DNA of 64,000 nt from Moraxella nasibovis (GCF_029581575.1 NZ_CP089975.1:62001-126000), one strand, 5' to 3'. Counted from the stretch's first letter, positions 50,390 through 59,769 are shown. Translations and numbers: made by a program. The notes: generated by a model not told the origin, from the sequence alone.

Positions 50390-51088
50390 ATGCAAAATAA
50401 ACTAAAATCATTGCATTTGTTTGATGTGGTTATTTTGGCGATTATCTTTTTTGGCTTTGCCATTTATAGTTCCAACATGCAGTTTTTTGAATTGATAAGT
50501 CGTGAGCAGGTTGCCCCCAAGACTTTGGAATTCAACAGTTCAAGTAATTGGTCGGGGATTTTGAGTGAAATTGCGGCATTATTGGCGGCGTTTGGTTATT
50601 TGACCTATCGTAAATTTGATTTTAAACAATTAAATTTTAGTGTCAATCGCTGGACATTGCCAAAAGTGGTGCTGTACATTCTCATTGCAGGAACGGTGGC
50701 ATCGCTTTATGAGTATTTGCAGTACTGGGCTTTTCCCGAGCTTTATCCAACCACAGAGGCACATTATGGGGCAAGCGAGCATTTTAGTATGTGGTCTGTT
50801 TCCTTTATTTTATTTGCTCTGCTAAATGGCTTTTATGAGGAAGTATTTTTTATTGGATTGGTGGCATTGACCACAAAAAAACATTTGCCCCTTGCCATTG
50901 TGTTTACTTTGTTTGTGCGATTTGCCTTTCATACCTATCAAGGGTTGGCAGGGGCATTAACCATTACCACTTTGGGGATTGTGTTTTTGTTATTACGCTA
51001 TAAAAGTGATGAATTGTTGCCATTTACTTTGGCACATTCATTTTTTGATTTATTTGGTTTGGGATTGCCTTTATATTTATTAGAATGA
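50390..51088 (+). CDS. CPBP-family intramembrane metalloprotease
   Basis: 232 residues with about seven membrane helices. The CPBP (Abi) motifs are EE in NGFYEEVFFIGL near 158-162, FxxxH in RFAFHTYQG and HSFFD in TLAHSFFDLFG near the C-terminus. Usual EExxxR shows Gly in the Arg position. Substrate unknown; relatives process prenylated or membrane peptides or protect against bacteriocins. The gene is much more AT-rich than the transporter genes around it and lies between permease 2 and the ATPase with small gaps (43 and 6 bases). It looks inserted into a standard siderophore operon. Confidence 0.8.
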   Translation: MQNKLKSLHLFDVVILAIIFFGFAIYSSNMQFFELISREQVAPKTLEFNSSSNWSGILSEIAALLAAFGYLTYRKFDFKQLNFSVNRWTLPKVVLYILIAGTVASLYEYLQYWAFPELYPTTEAHYGASEHFSMWSVSFILFALLNGFYEEVFFIGLVALTTKKHLPLAIVFTLFVRFAFHTYQGLAGALTITTLGIVFLLLRYKSDELLPFTLAHSFFDLFGLGLPLYLLE

Positions 51089-51094
51089 CTGGAA

Positions 51095-51856
51095 TTGATG
51101 ATGATAAAAGTTCAAAATGTCAGCCACAACATCGGCAATTTGGCGATTTTAAAAAATGTCGGTTTTGAGCTACCCGCAGGGCAAATCGTCGCTTTGATTG
51201 GGGCAAATGGGGCGGGCAAATCCACGCTGTTTAGTCTGATGGCTCGCATGAATCCTTTGCAGGGTGGGCAAATCAGCTTTGATGGCAACGACATCAACAC
51301 CACGAGCGACACCGACATGGCAAAGGTGGTCGCCATGCTTGCCCAAGAAAACCACATTCAGGGGCGACTGCGTGTGCGTGAACTGCTCATGTTTGGGCGG
51401 TACCCTTATCATCAAGGGCGACCCACGCAGACGGATAAGGATAAGGTCGAAGAGATGATAGCGACTTTTGAGCTTGAGCCACTTGCCGAGCGGTTTTTGT
51501 CCGACTTGTCGGGCGGTCAGCGTCAAAGGGTGCTGATTGCCATGGTGGTGTGCCAAGACACCCCGTATATCTTGCTTGATGAACCGCTCAACAACCTAGA
51601 TATGTACCACGCAGGGCGACTCATGCGTCAGATGAAAGTACTGGCAAATGGCGGCAAAACGGTGGTCATCGTGCTACATGACATCAACCAAGCGTCGCAG
51701 TTTGCCGATACGGTGGTGATGATGAAAGGGGGCGAAGTGGTGTCGGTGGGTCGTCCTGTCGATGTGCTGACTGCCGAGAACATGAAAACGCTGTATGGGG
51801 TTGATGTTACGGTGCTGATGCATAAGGGCAAGCCGATCATTGTTGATGTGGTGTGA
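51095..51856 (+). CDS. Iron-siderophore ABC transporter ATPase
   Basis: 253 residues, FecE/FatE type. Walker A GANGAGKST near 36-44, Q-loop AQENHIQG, signature LSGGQRQRV near 145, Walker B YILLDEPLNNLD near 163-174 and switch His in VLHDINQ. It starts 6 bases after the CPBP gene. ATG 51095 or the following ATG codons (51098, 51101) could be used. Confidence 0.94.
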   Translation: MMMIKVQNVSHNIGNLAILKNVGFELPAGQIVALIGANGAGKSTLFSLMARMNPLQGGQISFDGNDINTTSDTDMAKVVAMLAQENHIQGRLRVRELLMFGRYPYHQGRPTQTDKDKVEEMIATFELEPLAERFLSDLSGGQRQRVLIAMVVCQDTPYILLDEPLNNLDMYHAGRLMRQMKVLANGGKTVVIVLHDINQASQFADTVVMMKGGEVVSVGRPVDVLTAENMKTLYGVDVTVLMHKGKPIIVDVV

Positions 51857-51861
51857 TGAAT

Positions 51862-51894
51862 AAAAAAGGACGAAATCTCGTCCTTTTATTTTTA
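51862..51894. terminator. Bidirectional terminator between the ATPase gene and panF
   Basis: AAAAAGGACGA and TCGTCCTTTT stem with a 3-4 base loop and T-rich tails on both strands. Confidence 0.85.
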
Positions 51895-51904
51895 AGTTTT
51901 TGAG

Positions 51905-53341
51905 TTAAATTGTCCGACGCTCGCCGATTTTATTCCCCACCAAAAACGCCACCAAGCCAATCACCAACGCAGGCACCACAGCGTGCAAATCCCAAAGAGT
52001 GATTTTAAAATAAGCGATGATGACATAGCTCGTCAGACCTGCCACCATAGACCATATCGCCCCTGTGGCATTGGCTTTTTTGTAATATAAACCAAACAAC
52101 AGCACCCATAAAAATGTCGCTTCTAGTCCGCCAAAGGACAGTAAGTTTAGCCAAATCAGCATATCAGGCGGATTGAGCATGGCAACGATTGCCAAAATCA
52201 TGGTAAAAATGAGCGTAAAGCCAGTGGAGTAGCGTTTGATTTTGGTCTCATTTTTGATGGCATCTGGCTTGGCGGATAAATACAAATCTTTAATCAGCGT
52301 GCTTGATGACTGTATCAGCATCGAGTCAATGGACGACATAATCGCCGCCATCGGTGCTGCCAAAAATATCCCTGCCACAAAAGGCGGTAGCACCGTCATC
52401 ATGAGCGTGGGAATGACTTTGTCAGGCACATCAAGCTCAGGCACGACCGCACGAGCCAGTACCCCTGCCAAGTGCATACCCAGCACCAGTACCGTCATCA
52501 CGGCTGTCCCCACCAAAATCCCACGATGCAGCGAGCGACTGTCCTTATATGCCATTGCACGGATTGCCGTATGGGGCAAGCCAATCAAACCAAAGCATAC
52601 CAAAACCCAAAACGAAAGCATAAAGGTTGCCGACAATTTGTCATCAACGCCTGTGGGTGTAAGCAGGCGTGGGTCAATGGCTTGCAGGGTTGTCATGGCG
52701 TTGTCAATGCCGCCTGTCGCCACCACCGTACCACCCAAAAGTAGCACCGTACCGATGAGCATGACCAGCCCTTGCACCGTGTCGGTCAAAACCACCGCAC
52801 GAAAGCCGCCAATAAAAGTATAAAGCCCAATCACCACCGCAAATAGGGCAATCGACCATTCGTAGGGCAAGCCAAGCGTGGTTTCAAGCAGGCGACCTGC
52901 CCCAATAAACTGCACCACCATCATGCCAAAAAACGCAAGAAGTAGGGAGATGCACGCCAAATACACCACGATTTTGTTTTGATAACGAGCAAAAAGTAGG
53001 TCGTTGATGGTGATGCTGCCTGTTTGGCGAGCGTAGATGGCAAACTTTTTGCCAAGCGTGCCAAGCGTGAGCCAAATGGCTGGCACTTGAATCATGGACA
53101 ACAGCACCCAGCCCAAGCCATACTTATAAGCTGCCCCCGGTCCACCGATGAACGAGCTTGCCGACACATAAGTCGCCACTGTGGTCATCGCCAGCACAAA
53201 ACCGCCCATAGAGCGACCACCGACATAGTATTCATTTAAAAATCCGCCCTGACTTCGCTGTTGGTAGGCATGCCACGCCACGCCAAACACGAACGCCAAA
53301 TACAGCACCAATGGGATTAAAATTTGCACATTAAGCGTCAT
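51905..53341 (-). CDS. panF: PanF, sodium/pantothenate symporter
   Basis: Na+-coupled uptake of pantothenate, the coenzyme A precursor. 478 residues, about 13 helices of the SSS family. Features are an early YYVGGRSMGGFVLAMTTVATYVSASSFIGGPGAAYKYGLGWV block (positions about 40-80) and PPFVAGIFLAAPMAAIMSSIDSML near 315, which contains the sodium-site Ser. ATG 53341 has TGGAGA at good spacing; 53368 is an upstream alternative. It overlaps yhdT by 11 bases, as in the conserved yhdT-panF pair. Confidence 0.93.
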   Translation of the reverse strand: MTLNVQILIPLVLYLAFVFGVAWHAYQQRSQGGFLNEYYVGGRSMGGFVLAMTTVATYVSASSFIGGPGAAYKYGLGWVLLSMIQVPAIWLTLGTLGKKFAIYARQTGSITINDLLFARYQNKIVVYLACISLLLAFFGMMVVQFIGAGRLLETTLGLPYEWSIALFAVVIGLYTFIGGFRAVVLTDTVQGLVMLIGTVLLLGGTVVATGGIDNAMTTLQAIDPRLLTPTGVDDKLSATFMLSFWVLVCFGLIGLPHTAIRAMAYKDSRSLHRGILVGTAVMTVLVLGMHLAGVLARAVVPELDVPDKVIPTLMMTVLPPFVAGIFLAAPMAAIMSSIDSMLIQSSSTLIKDLYLSAKPDAIKNETKIKRYSTGFTLIFTMILAIVAMLNPPDMLIWLNLLSFGGLEATFLWVLLFGLYYKKANATGAIWSMVAGLTSYVIIAYFKITLWDLHAVVPALVIGLVAFLVGNKIGERRTI

Positions 53342-53606
53342 GATTGTCTCCAGTGGCGTCCAAATCAAGGTCTTGATACACAGCCTTTAATACCGCCAAG
53401 GTGATGACGATAAATAAAATCGGCAAAAACACACAGCTTAATTCAAACCACAGCGGAAAGCCAAATACGCCTGTACCATTTGGCATAAAATAGGCAAAAA
53501 TAACCCAGCCTGCCAGATAGAAAAAGGTCAGATACAAAGACCATTTGGCTTCACGGCTGAGCTGGGTGTTAAGGGAAGTGGGTCTGTTGGGTGGGGTGTT
53601 TGACAT
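53331..53606 (-). CDS. yhdT: YhdT, DUF997 small membrane protein
   Basis: 91 residues with two predicted helices (TFFYLAGWVIFAYFM and FELSCVFLPILFIVITLAVL) and a conserved PLWFELSC turn. Always adjacent to panF in Gammaproteobacteria; it probably assists the transporter. An AAGGA site lies ahead of the ATG at 53606. Overlaps panF by 11 bases. Confidence 0.88.
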   Translation of the reverse strand: MSNTPPNRPTSLNTQLSREAKWSLYLTFFYLAGWVIFAYFMPNGTGVFGFPLWFELSCVFLPILFIVITLAVLKAVYQDLDLDATGDNHDA

Positions 53607-53795
53607 GGCAAGTCCTTAGCAAATGACAAATCGCACGGCAAGTGCGAGCATAGTTTATCATAAAATATGATTGTAAGACTTGGCAAATTGAGATAAAATG
53701 AAAAATTTATCCCGCTCAGCGCAGATGCCTCCGCCATGGTTTTTAAATGGCGATGGGACTTGGTGGGCGAGCATCATCTGGATTTGGAGAAAGCC

Positions 53796-54515
53796 ATGAG
53801 TCTTTATGACATTTTAAGCCATCGCCGTTCGGTGCGAGATTATCTGCCGACACCGATTGATGAGACGCTGGTCAAGCACAGCTTGGAGCTTGCCACTTTG
53901 GCACCGACCAGCTCAAACATGCAGCTTTACGAATTTTATCATGTGACCGACAAAAAGGTGCTTGCCAAGCTTGCCAAAGCCTGTCTGTCGCAAGGTGCGG
54001 CGACGACAGCAGCGCAGATGGTGGTGTTTGTGATTCGTCCTGATTTGCACCGAGCGCGCGCCAAGGCGGTGTTTGACTTTGAAAAGCACAACATCAAAAC
54101 TTACAGCCCTGCCCACAAAGTCGCCAGTCGTACCAAGCGATTTGACAGCTATTACAACCGCTTAATGCCACTTTTGTACAGCCAGACTGCCTTAGTGCCG
54201 ATGGCTCGCTCGGCGCTGGCACGGACGATTGGGCAATTTCGTCCCATTCAGCGTGATGTGTCGTTTGATGATGTGCGTGTGGTCATGCACAAAAGCTGTG
54301 GACTGGTGGCGCAGACTTTCATGCTGGCGATGAGTGAAAAAGGGCTGGATACCTGTCCGATGGAGGGCTTTGATGCCAAGATGGTCAAAGAGGCGTTGGA
54401 TTTGCCTGAGACTGCCGAGATTAACATGGTGGTCTCGTGCGGCATTCGCAGCGACAAGGGCGTGTGGGGCGAGCGTTTTCGTGTGCCATTTTCTGATGTC
54501 TATCGTAAACTATAA
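53796..54515 (+). CDS. Nitroreductase-family flavoprotein
   Basis: FMN-dependent NAD(P)H oxidoreductase, 239 residues. FMN-binding start HRRSVRDYLPTPIDE and LATLAPTSSNMQLYEFYHV, dimer and cofactor segment in the middle, and a C-terminal MVVSCGIRSDKG stretch. ATG 53796 with GGAG 7 bases upstream is preferred over an ORF start at 53736. Physiological substrate is unknown. Confidence 0.85.
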   Translation: MSLYDILSHRRSVRDYLPTPIDETLVKHSLELATLAPTSSNMQLYEFYHVTDKKVLAKLAKACLSQGAATTAAQMVVFVIRPDLHRARAKAVFDFEKHNIKTYSPAHKVASRTKRFDSYYNRLMPLLYSQTALVPMARSALARTIGQFRPIQRDVSFDDVRVVMHKSCGLVAQTFMLAMSEKGLDTCPMEGFDAKMVKEALDLPETAEINMVVSCGIRSDKGVWGERFRVPFSDVYRKL

Positions 54516-54696
54516 GCGTTCGCATTGGCTACATAATGCCACATAATTGTGCATTCATGCTTTGCTGACTTTGTTATAATGACTGGACCGACATCGGTGC
54601 GGCTTTGATTTGGCTGCTTTGAGCCTTCATGCGTGATGCGCTGATGGGTTCGGTCATTGGATTTATTTACCACGACTGCAAAAGAGTAAGGACATC

Positions 54697-55173
54697 ATGA
54701 CGAATATTAACACCAACGAAGACATTTTCACCGCGCTTACTGCCAAGCACGACATTCAGCGCAAGATGTGCAAGGATTTTCAAAAGTACATCGATGCCAA
54801 GGATCGCACCAAGGCTCGTGCGGCTTTTGATGAGCTAGAAGCTGAGCTTAAAGCTCATGCCGCCGCCGAAGAGCGTCATCTGTATGTGCCTGTGATGGCA
54901 TTTGATGAGGGCTTGGAGCTGTCTCGTCATGCCATCGCTGAGCATCATGAGATGGACGAGATGATGGCGACGCTTGGCGATGGACGCACAGGCGATGAGC
55001 GATTTTTTGAGACGGCGCAGGCACTCATTGATGAGACGCTGCACCATCTAGAAGAAGAGGAAAATGAATTTTTCAAAGAGGCAAGAAAGCTGCTCGATGT
55101 CGACACGCAAAAACGACTAGGTACGCTGTACCAAGCCGAGCATGAGGCTTATGAAGAGCGCCACGAAGACTGA
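54697..55173 (+). CDS. Hemerythrin-like HHE domain protein
   Basis: 158 residues, all helical. Conserved His/Glu set of a diiron hemerythrin: KHDIQRKMC, HAAAEERHLY, HAIAEHHEMDEM and HHLEEEENEFF. Probably binds O2, NO or stores/senses iron; relatives have roles in NO and oxidative stress defence. AAGGA lies before the ATG. Terminator at 55187-55214. Confidence 0.88.
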   Translation: MTNINTNEDIFTALTAKHDIQRKMCKDFQKYIDAKDRTKARAAFDELEAELKAHAAAEERHLYVPVMAFDEGLELSRHAIAEHHEMDEMMATLGDGRTGDERFFETAQALIDETLHHLEEEENEFFKEARKLLDVDTQKRLGTLYQAEHEAYEERHED

Positions 55174-55186
55174 CAAGACCGCTACG

Positions 55187-55214
55187 AAAATCCCGCCTGA
55201 GTGCGGGATTTTTT
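55187..55214. terminator. Terminator between hemerythrin gene and rpmJ2
   Basis: AAAATCCCGC and GCGGGATTTT perfect stem with 6-base loop between convergent genes, ending in TTTTTT; it can serve both. Confidence 0.88.
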
Positions 55215-55221
55215 GTGGGCG

Positions 55222-55362
55222 TTATTTTTTCTTTTTGCCACCTTGTACGGCTTTAAAGCGTGGATTGGATTTGCAAATCACAAAAGTGCGACCACGACGA
55301 CGGACGATTTGACAATCTTCGTGGCGGTTTTTGGCAGATTTTAGAGAAGATAAGACTTGCAT
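55222..55362 (-). CDS. rpmJ2: Ribosomal protein L36, zinc-free (C-minus) paralogue
   Basis: 46 residues: begins [18 protein letters not shown] and ends in a Lys-rich tail after [11 protein letters not shown]. It resembles the YkgO type. Only two Cys remain (residues 17 and 30), so it lacks the four-ligand zinc ribbon of the standard L36. Such copies usually replace the zinc form under zinc limitation. AAGGAG sits 6 bases before the ATG. It is too short for standard ORF cut-offs. Confidence 0.95.
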   Translation of the reverse strand: MQVLSSLKSAKNRHEDCQIVRRRGRTFVICKSNPRFKAVQGGKKKK

Positions 55363-55483
55363 GAGCGTCTCCTTGTGGGAAATTGTTGGGGAAGTTTAAT
55401 GTTATAATATTACTTTTGCTAATTATACGCCCAATTTTCCCATCATGCAAGTGAAAATTATTCTTGATAAAAATTTTGTCTCA

Positions 55484-56464
55484 TCAATGCCTAAGAGATG
55501 GGCAAGACTGCATTAGCGCATGAATGATGTCGCCTTTGGTTTTGAGTCTTTTAATGTCCTGCCAAAGCTCGTCCGCTTCTATATAGCCTTTGGTCAGCAT
55601 GCCAAGCCATTGTTTGTACCGCCCAACGAGTCCGCCTTGATTGTCCGTGTCGTCATTTAAAAAGTCTAATTGATACGGCACAAGTCCTTGCCAATCAAGC
55701 GTTGCTCCATGATGAATATTGGCAATCAAATCAGGACGAGTTACCGCCCCACGCCCAAGCATCAAATGCGGTGTGGCGGATTGCTCTGTACAGCGTTTGG
55801 CGTGGTCGGCATTCCAAATCTCGCCATTGGCAATGATGGGCAAGCCAAGATGGGTAAATGGCTCTATTTTTTCCCAATAGGCGGGCGGTTTGTAGCCATC
55901 TATTTTGGTGCGGGCGTGAATGGTCAGCCAGCTTGCGTTTGCCTGTTTGACCGCTTGCCCGATTTCGCTCATTTTGGAGGTGTCGGTATAGCCTAGGCGG
56001 ATTTTTGCCGACACAGGAATGTGGGCAGGGACAGCCTTTCGCACCGCACTTATGATGGCGTACAAAATCTCTGGCTCGTCAAGTAGCACCGAACCGCCTT
56101 TATGATTATTGACCGTTTTGGCAGGGCAACCAAAGTTTAAATCAATCGCTTTTGCCCCAAGCTCTACCGCCACGAGTGCAGATTCTGCCATCGTCTGTGG
56201 GTTATTGCCAAGTAGCTGAATGTGAACAGGCGTACCACTTGTGGTCTTACCGTCCGTTAATAGCTCTGGCACGGACTTTAAAAAGGCGTGGGCAGGCAAG
56301 GGATAATGGGTAACTCGGATAAACTCGCTCACCGCCCAGTCGTAGGGTCGCCCCAAATCAAAGGCGATTTGCGTTAAAATCTTTCGCATTAACGGGTCGG
56401 TCAAACCTTCCATTGGGGCGAGCAGGCGGACGGGGTGGGGGAAAAAGTGGCTAAAATCTGTCAT
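55484..56464 (-). CDS. dusC: DusC, tRNA-dihydrouridine(16) synthase
   Basis: FMN enzyme reducing a uridine in the tRNA D-loop. 326 residues. LLAPMEGLTDPLMRKIL near the N-terminus, catalytic Cys113 in DLNFGCPAKTVN, FMN-site IIANGEIW and GRGAVTRPDL. The wording of these blocks and the C-terminal helical domain match DusC rather than DusA or DusB. It is 4 bases downstream of the helicase gene end, so likely co-transcribed. Confidence 0.9.
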   Translation of the reverse strand: MTDFSHFFPHPVRLLAPMEGLTDPLMRKILTQIAFDLGRPYDWAVSEFIRVTHYPLPAHAFLKSVPELLTDGKTTSGTPVHIQLLGNNPQTMAESALVAVELGAKAIDLNFGCPAKTVNNHKGGSVLLDEPEILYAIISAVRKAVPAHIPVSAKIRLGYTDTSKMSEIGQAVKQANASWLTIHARTKIDGYKPPAYWEKIEPFTHLGLPIIANGEIWNADHAKRCTEQSATPHLMLGRGAVTRPDLIANIHHGATLDWQGLVPYQLDFLNDDTDNQGGLVGRYKQWLGMLTKGYIEADELWQDIKRLKTKGDIIHALMQSCPSLRH

Positions 56465-56468
56465 AAAT

Positions 56469-57953
56469 CTATTTATAAATCAATTTTTTATCACCAAGTT
56501 TTAAGGCGCTGAGTAAATCAACAATATGATGCACATCAAGAATTGTTTTGGCTCGTGTGCAGGCGACATAGAGCAGTCGCAACTCTTCGGGGCTGATTTT
56601 GACGCTTTGGCGGTTAATGTCGTACAAAAAATCATCGCTGATTTGCACTCGTCCCCATTCTAGCCCTTTGGCTTTGTGGGCGGTGGAGACAACATAGTCG
56701 GCGTGACTTTGGGTGCTTAGGCTTTTGATGGCGTGCGAGATGGTCTGCGTGCCGTGTTCTTCAATGAGTTTGACCCATGTTTTTAGGTCGGAGCCTTCGC
56801 CAGTTTCGCTAAATTCCTGCACTTCGCCCCAGTGTTTAAAAAACGCAAGCTCTGGCACGCCATAGGCTGATTTGCCTGTTTTTAGGCTCTCGGCGGCGTG
56901 ACAAAATCGTAAAATACGGTCGCTGTCGGCTTGTAAGGCGACTTTATGCCCTCTTTTTAAGCCAGATAATAAATGGCTCATGGCGGTGGCGTTGGTGCGA
57001 CACAAGATGGCGTCCTTGTCGCCATTGGCAAGCAGTTTGGCAAGGCGACTTGGCGTGGCAGGATTGCCTTTTAGGGGGATTTGTTCTTGTAGGGCGGTCA
57101 AAAAAACATTGGCGACTTTGGCAATCTCTTCGCCAAAACGAAACGATTGCGTCAGCAGAGTCTGCGGATAAGGCAGGCGTTTCATGGCGTTCAATGCCCC
57201 ACGCCATTCATAAATCTGCTGATGAGCATCGCCCACATAGATGGTCTGTTTGTCTTGGCGGATCAACGCTCCCATCATCAAAGGGTCTGCGTCCTGAGCT
57301 TCATCAAACAAGATAAAATCGGCAGGAATGACGGGATTGGACAGTGTCCAAAGTTTTAAATAAATGTCATGCCCAATGCCCGACTGATGGCGTGGGTCAA
57401 TGGACTGTAGCCAGCGTTGTTCTAAGGCAGGGTAGAGCATTTCTTGTAAGCGTTCGCCATCTGACTCGCCAAGCCAAGACGGTGGCGTGATGTGGCGTGG
57501 GGCGGGGTAGGCGCTGGAAGTTTTACAAAAATTGCTCAAGCCTTCAGAGATGATGTTGGCAAGTTTTGCAGGGGTTAGGACGACTGATTTTTTGATGCCG
57601 TCAATCTTGCGTTCTACTTCAATGGCAGACAGCCCCAGCTCGTTTGCCAATTTGGTGGGTGTCAGGCGTGGCAGACTGACTTTGGCGGTCACATCACGAT
57701 TGACATGACGAAAGGCGAGTGAATGAAAAGTTTGGCAGCGTACATTGGGTGGAAATTTACCCTGCGCCTCTAAGGCGATGGCTTTATTGAATGCCAAATA
57801 CAGCCCACGCCCACGCATATTTTCACTGATGAGTTTTAGGGTGCTGGTCTTGCCCGCCCCAGCATAGGCGACAATTTTAAATGACTGACCTGTGGTCGCC
57901 ATTTGTAGGGCGGCAAGCTGTTCATCGGTGGGCGTGTGCTTGGTCTGATTCAT
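56469..57953 (-). CDS. UvrD/Rep-type superfamily 1 helicase (Fbh1-like)
   Basis: 494 residues. Q-motif region ahead of Walker A AGAGKTST at 31-38, motif Ia LYLAFNKAIALEAQ, motif II LFDEAQDAD at 215-223, QQIYEWRGA, and C-terminal VSTAHKAKGLEW with LLYVACTRAK. Shorter than UvrD or Rep (no long accessory subdomains). Its sequence pattern resembles the helicase part of eukaryotic Fbh1-like proteins and their bacterial relatives. Likely a DNA repair or replication-associated 3'-5' helicase; not tested in this genus as far as I know. Upstream of dusC. Confidence 0.88.
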   Translation of the reverse strand: MNQTKHTPTDEQLAALQMATTGQSFKIVAYAGAGKTSTLKLISENMRGRGLYLAFNKAIALEAQGKFPPNVRCQTFHSLAFRHVNRDVTAKVSLPRLTPTKLANELGLSAIEVERKIDGIKKSVVLTPAKLANIISEGLSNFCKTSSAYPAPRHITPPSWLGESDGERLQEMLYPALEQRWLQSIDPRHQSGIGHDIYLKLWTLSNPVIPADFILFDEAQDADPLMMGALIRQDKQTIYVGDAHQQIYEWRGALNAMKRLPYPQTLLTQSFRFGEEIAKVANVFLTALQEQIPLKGNPATPSRLAKLLANGDKDAILCRTNATAMSHLLSGLKRGHKVALQADSDRILRFCHAAESLKTGKSAYGVPELAFFKHWGEVQEFSETGEGSDLKTWVKLIEEHGTQTISHAIKSLSTQSHADYVVSTAHKAKGLEWGRVQISDDFLYDINRQSVKISPEELRLLYVACTRAKTILDVHHIVDLLSALKLGDKKLIYK

Positions 57954-58009
57954 GGATAATGTGGGCGATAAAAACGGCTAATTATAGCAGTCAAATGGAA
58001 TTTTTACTA

Positions 58010-58055
58010 TGGATGATGGGGCGAAAAATGTTTCGCCCCTACGCATCATGGCATT
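58010..58055. repeat. Inverted repeat in the helicase-tatC gap
   Basis: GGGGCGAAAAATGTTTCGCCCC is a strong hairpin, flanked by ATGATGG/GCATCATGG words giving an extended dyad. It lies between tatC (minus) and the helicase (minus). Has no T run, so it is probably a dispersed repeat rather than a terminator. Confidence 0.5.
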
Positions 58056-58101
58056 TGTAATGTACTTAAATTTCGTCGGCGGCTGCAAGACTTACAAGCC
58101 G

Positions 58102-58845
58102 TCAGCTTTCGGCGGCGGTGTCTTTGACGAGTAATTTTGCCATCATTAAGCCAAACTCAAACAAAAGACACATGGGTATGGCAAGCATCAGCATACTTGC
58201 CCCATCAGGCGGTGTTACGATGGCAGCGATGAAAAAACAGCCTACGATGATGTAGCGGCGTTTGTCCGCCAAAGATTGTGGGGTAACGATTCGCATCAGC
58301 ACCAAAAGCAAGGTTGCCACAGGAATCTCAAACATCACGCCAAACACAGCAAACAGCTCAATCACAAAATCCAGATAGCTTTGAATGTCGGTCATCGGCA
58401 GGACATTGTCAGGAGCAAACATGACGAAAAATTTCAAAGCAGGCACCAAAACCACAAAATAAGCAAACGCCACCCCCACATAAAACAGCACGATGGCGGA
58501 CAGTAGAAGTGGTAGGGCGGCTCGTTTTTCGTGTTTGTATAGTGCAGGCGAGACAAAGCCCCAAATCTGAGCGATGATAAAAGGTACGGTCAAAAACAGC
58601 GACACAAAAAAGGTCAGCTTAATCGGCGCTAAAAATCCAGATGCAACATCTGTGGCGATGAGACTGGCTTCTTTGGGCAGTAGAGCAACCAAAGGATTGG
58701 AAATAAAATCGTACAATTCACGACTAAAGCCCACCAGTGCCAAAAACACCACCAGCACAGCCACCAGCACACGAATCAGCCGAGTGCGTAGCTCAGCAAA
58801 ATGTGCCATCAAAGGCATGTCGGCATCATAATCGGCAGATTTCAT
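58102..58845 (-). CDS. tatC: TatC, twin-arginine translocase receptor subunit
   Basis: 247 residues, six helices. N-terminal PLMAHFAELRTRLIRVL contains the signal-peptide-binding HL.ELR-like motif (HFAELR). FVSPALYKHEKRAAL is the second family signature, and the third-loop FEIPVATLLL is near 180. Binds twin-arginine signal peptides with TatB. It overlaps tatB by 4 bases (ATGA), in the tatABC operon. Confidence 0.97.
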   Translation of the reverse strand: MKSADYDADMPLMAHFAELRTRLIRVLVAVLVVFLALVGFSRELYDFISNPLVALLPKEASLIATDVASGFLAPIKLTFFVSLFLTVPFIIAQIWGFVSPALYKHEKRAALPLLLSAIVLFYVGVAFAYFVVLVPALKFFVMFAPDNVLPMTDIQSYLDFVIELFAVFGVMFEIPVATLLLVLMRIVTPQSLADKRRYIIVGCFFIAAIVTPPDGASMLMLAIPMCLLFEFGLMMAKLLVKDTAAES

Positions 58846-59405
58846 GAGTGGTCTTGTGGGTTTGTGTGATGAATGTATAGCAAAGGGTCGGCTTGATGAT
58901 TTGGCAAAAATGGTGCGCTTGGCAGGCGGCGTTTTTTATCATAATCGCCAAGCAAAAACCAGCGATTGACCATGGGCATATGATGCGCAGTCAAGTTATG
59001 TGCAGTCAAGGCGACATCGCTTGGGTTGTTGCTTTGAGTGGGCTTGGCTGAGCCGTCCGTGTCAGGCGTGGTCGTGTCAGCTGTATTGACCCAGTCTGCG
59101 ATGCGTCGGCGATTGGCATGGGCGGTGCGCTCTGTTTTATCTAGCGCACGCTGTAACTCGCTCATTTGCGCTTTCATTTTGGCTTCTGATTCACGCATTT
59201 TGGCAAGCTCGCTTTTAAGCTCGTCTGTCACTTCTGCCAGCTGTAACTCGCTGACGAACTCGCTTTGTAGGCGTGCAGACATACGGCGAATGTTGCCGTA
59301 CCACTTGCCTAGGGTGCGAGCAGCGACGGGTAATTTGTCAGGACCTAGCACGATGAGTGCGATGATCCCAAACAATGTCAATTCAAAAAAACCAAGATTA
59401 AGCAT
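58842..59405 (-). CDS. tatB: TatB, twin-arginine translocase subunit
   Basis: 187 residues. N-terminal helix LGFFELTLFGIIALIVLGPDKLP with Glu8 and the Gly-Pro hinge, followed by an amphipathic helix KWYGNIRRMSARLQSEF, a charged coiled helix (about 60-105) and an unstructured His/Asn-rich tail. It works with TatC as the receptor. Confidence 0.94.
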   Translation of the reverse strand: MLNLGFFELTLFGIIALIVLGPDKLPVAARTLGKWYGNIRRMSARLQSEFVSELQLAEVTDELKSELAKMRESEAKMKAQMSELQRALDKTERTAHANRRRIADWVNTADTTTPDTDGSAKPTQSNNPSDVALTAHNLTAHHMPMVNRWFLLGDYDKKRRLPSAPFLPNHQADPLLYIHHTNPQDHS

Positions 59406-59464
59406 GGCGTTGTGTTATGACTTTGCCAGACATGGCGACATTAAGATGATTCAATATCGTCAAA

Positions 59465-59695
59465 TCAAGCGTCGGCTTTGTCGTTTTTGATTTCTTTGAC
59501 TTCGGCGACGACGGTTTTGCCTTCTGCGTTTTCGCCGATGACTTTGACAGGCTTGTCGTCTTCTTTGACGGCATCTTTAAAGCCTTTGACCGCAGAGCCT
59601 AAGTCTTTGCCTGCATTTTTGAGCTTAGAAGTGCCAAAAATGACGACCACCACCACCAATAAAATCAACCAATGCGTGATTGAAAAACTGCCCAT
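59465..59695 (-). CDS. tatA: TatA, twin-arginine translocase pore-forming subunit
   Basis: 76 residues: helix [19 protein letters not shown], the FG hinge, amphipathic segment [16 protein letters not shown] and an acidic tail. First gene of tatABC, directly following hisIE as in Acinetobacter relatives. Confidence 0.95.
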   Translation of the reverse strand: MGSFSITHWLILLVVVVVIFGTSKLKNAGKDLGSAVKGFKDAVKEDDKPVKVIGENAEGKTVVAEVKEIKNDKADA

Positions 59696-59769
59696 ATTTC
59701 ACCCCTAATACTTAACTGCTTGATACATTCGTCTATTTTAACACAACTTTGCTCGTCTTGCCCCAGCTT

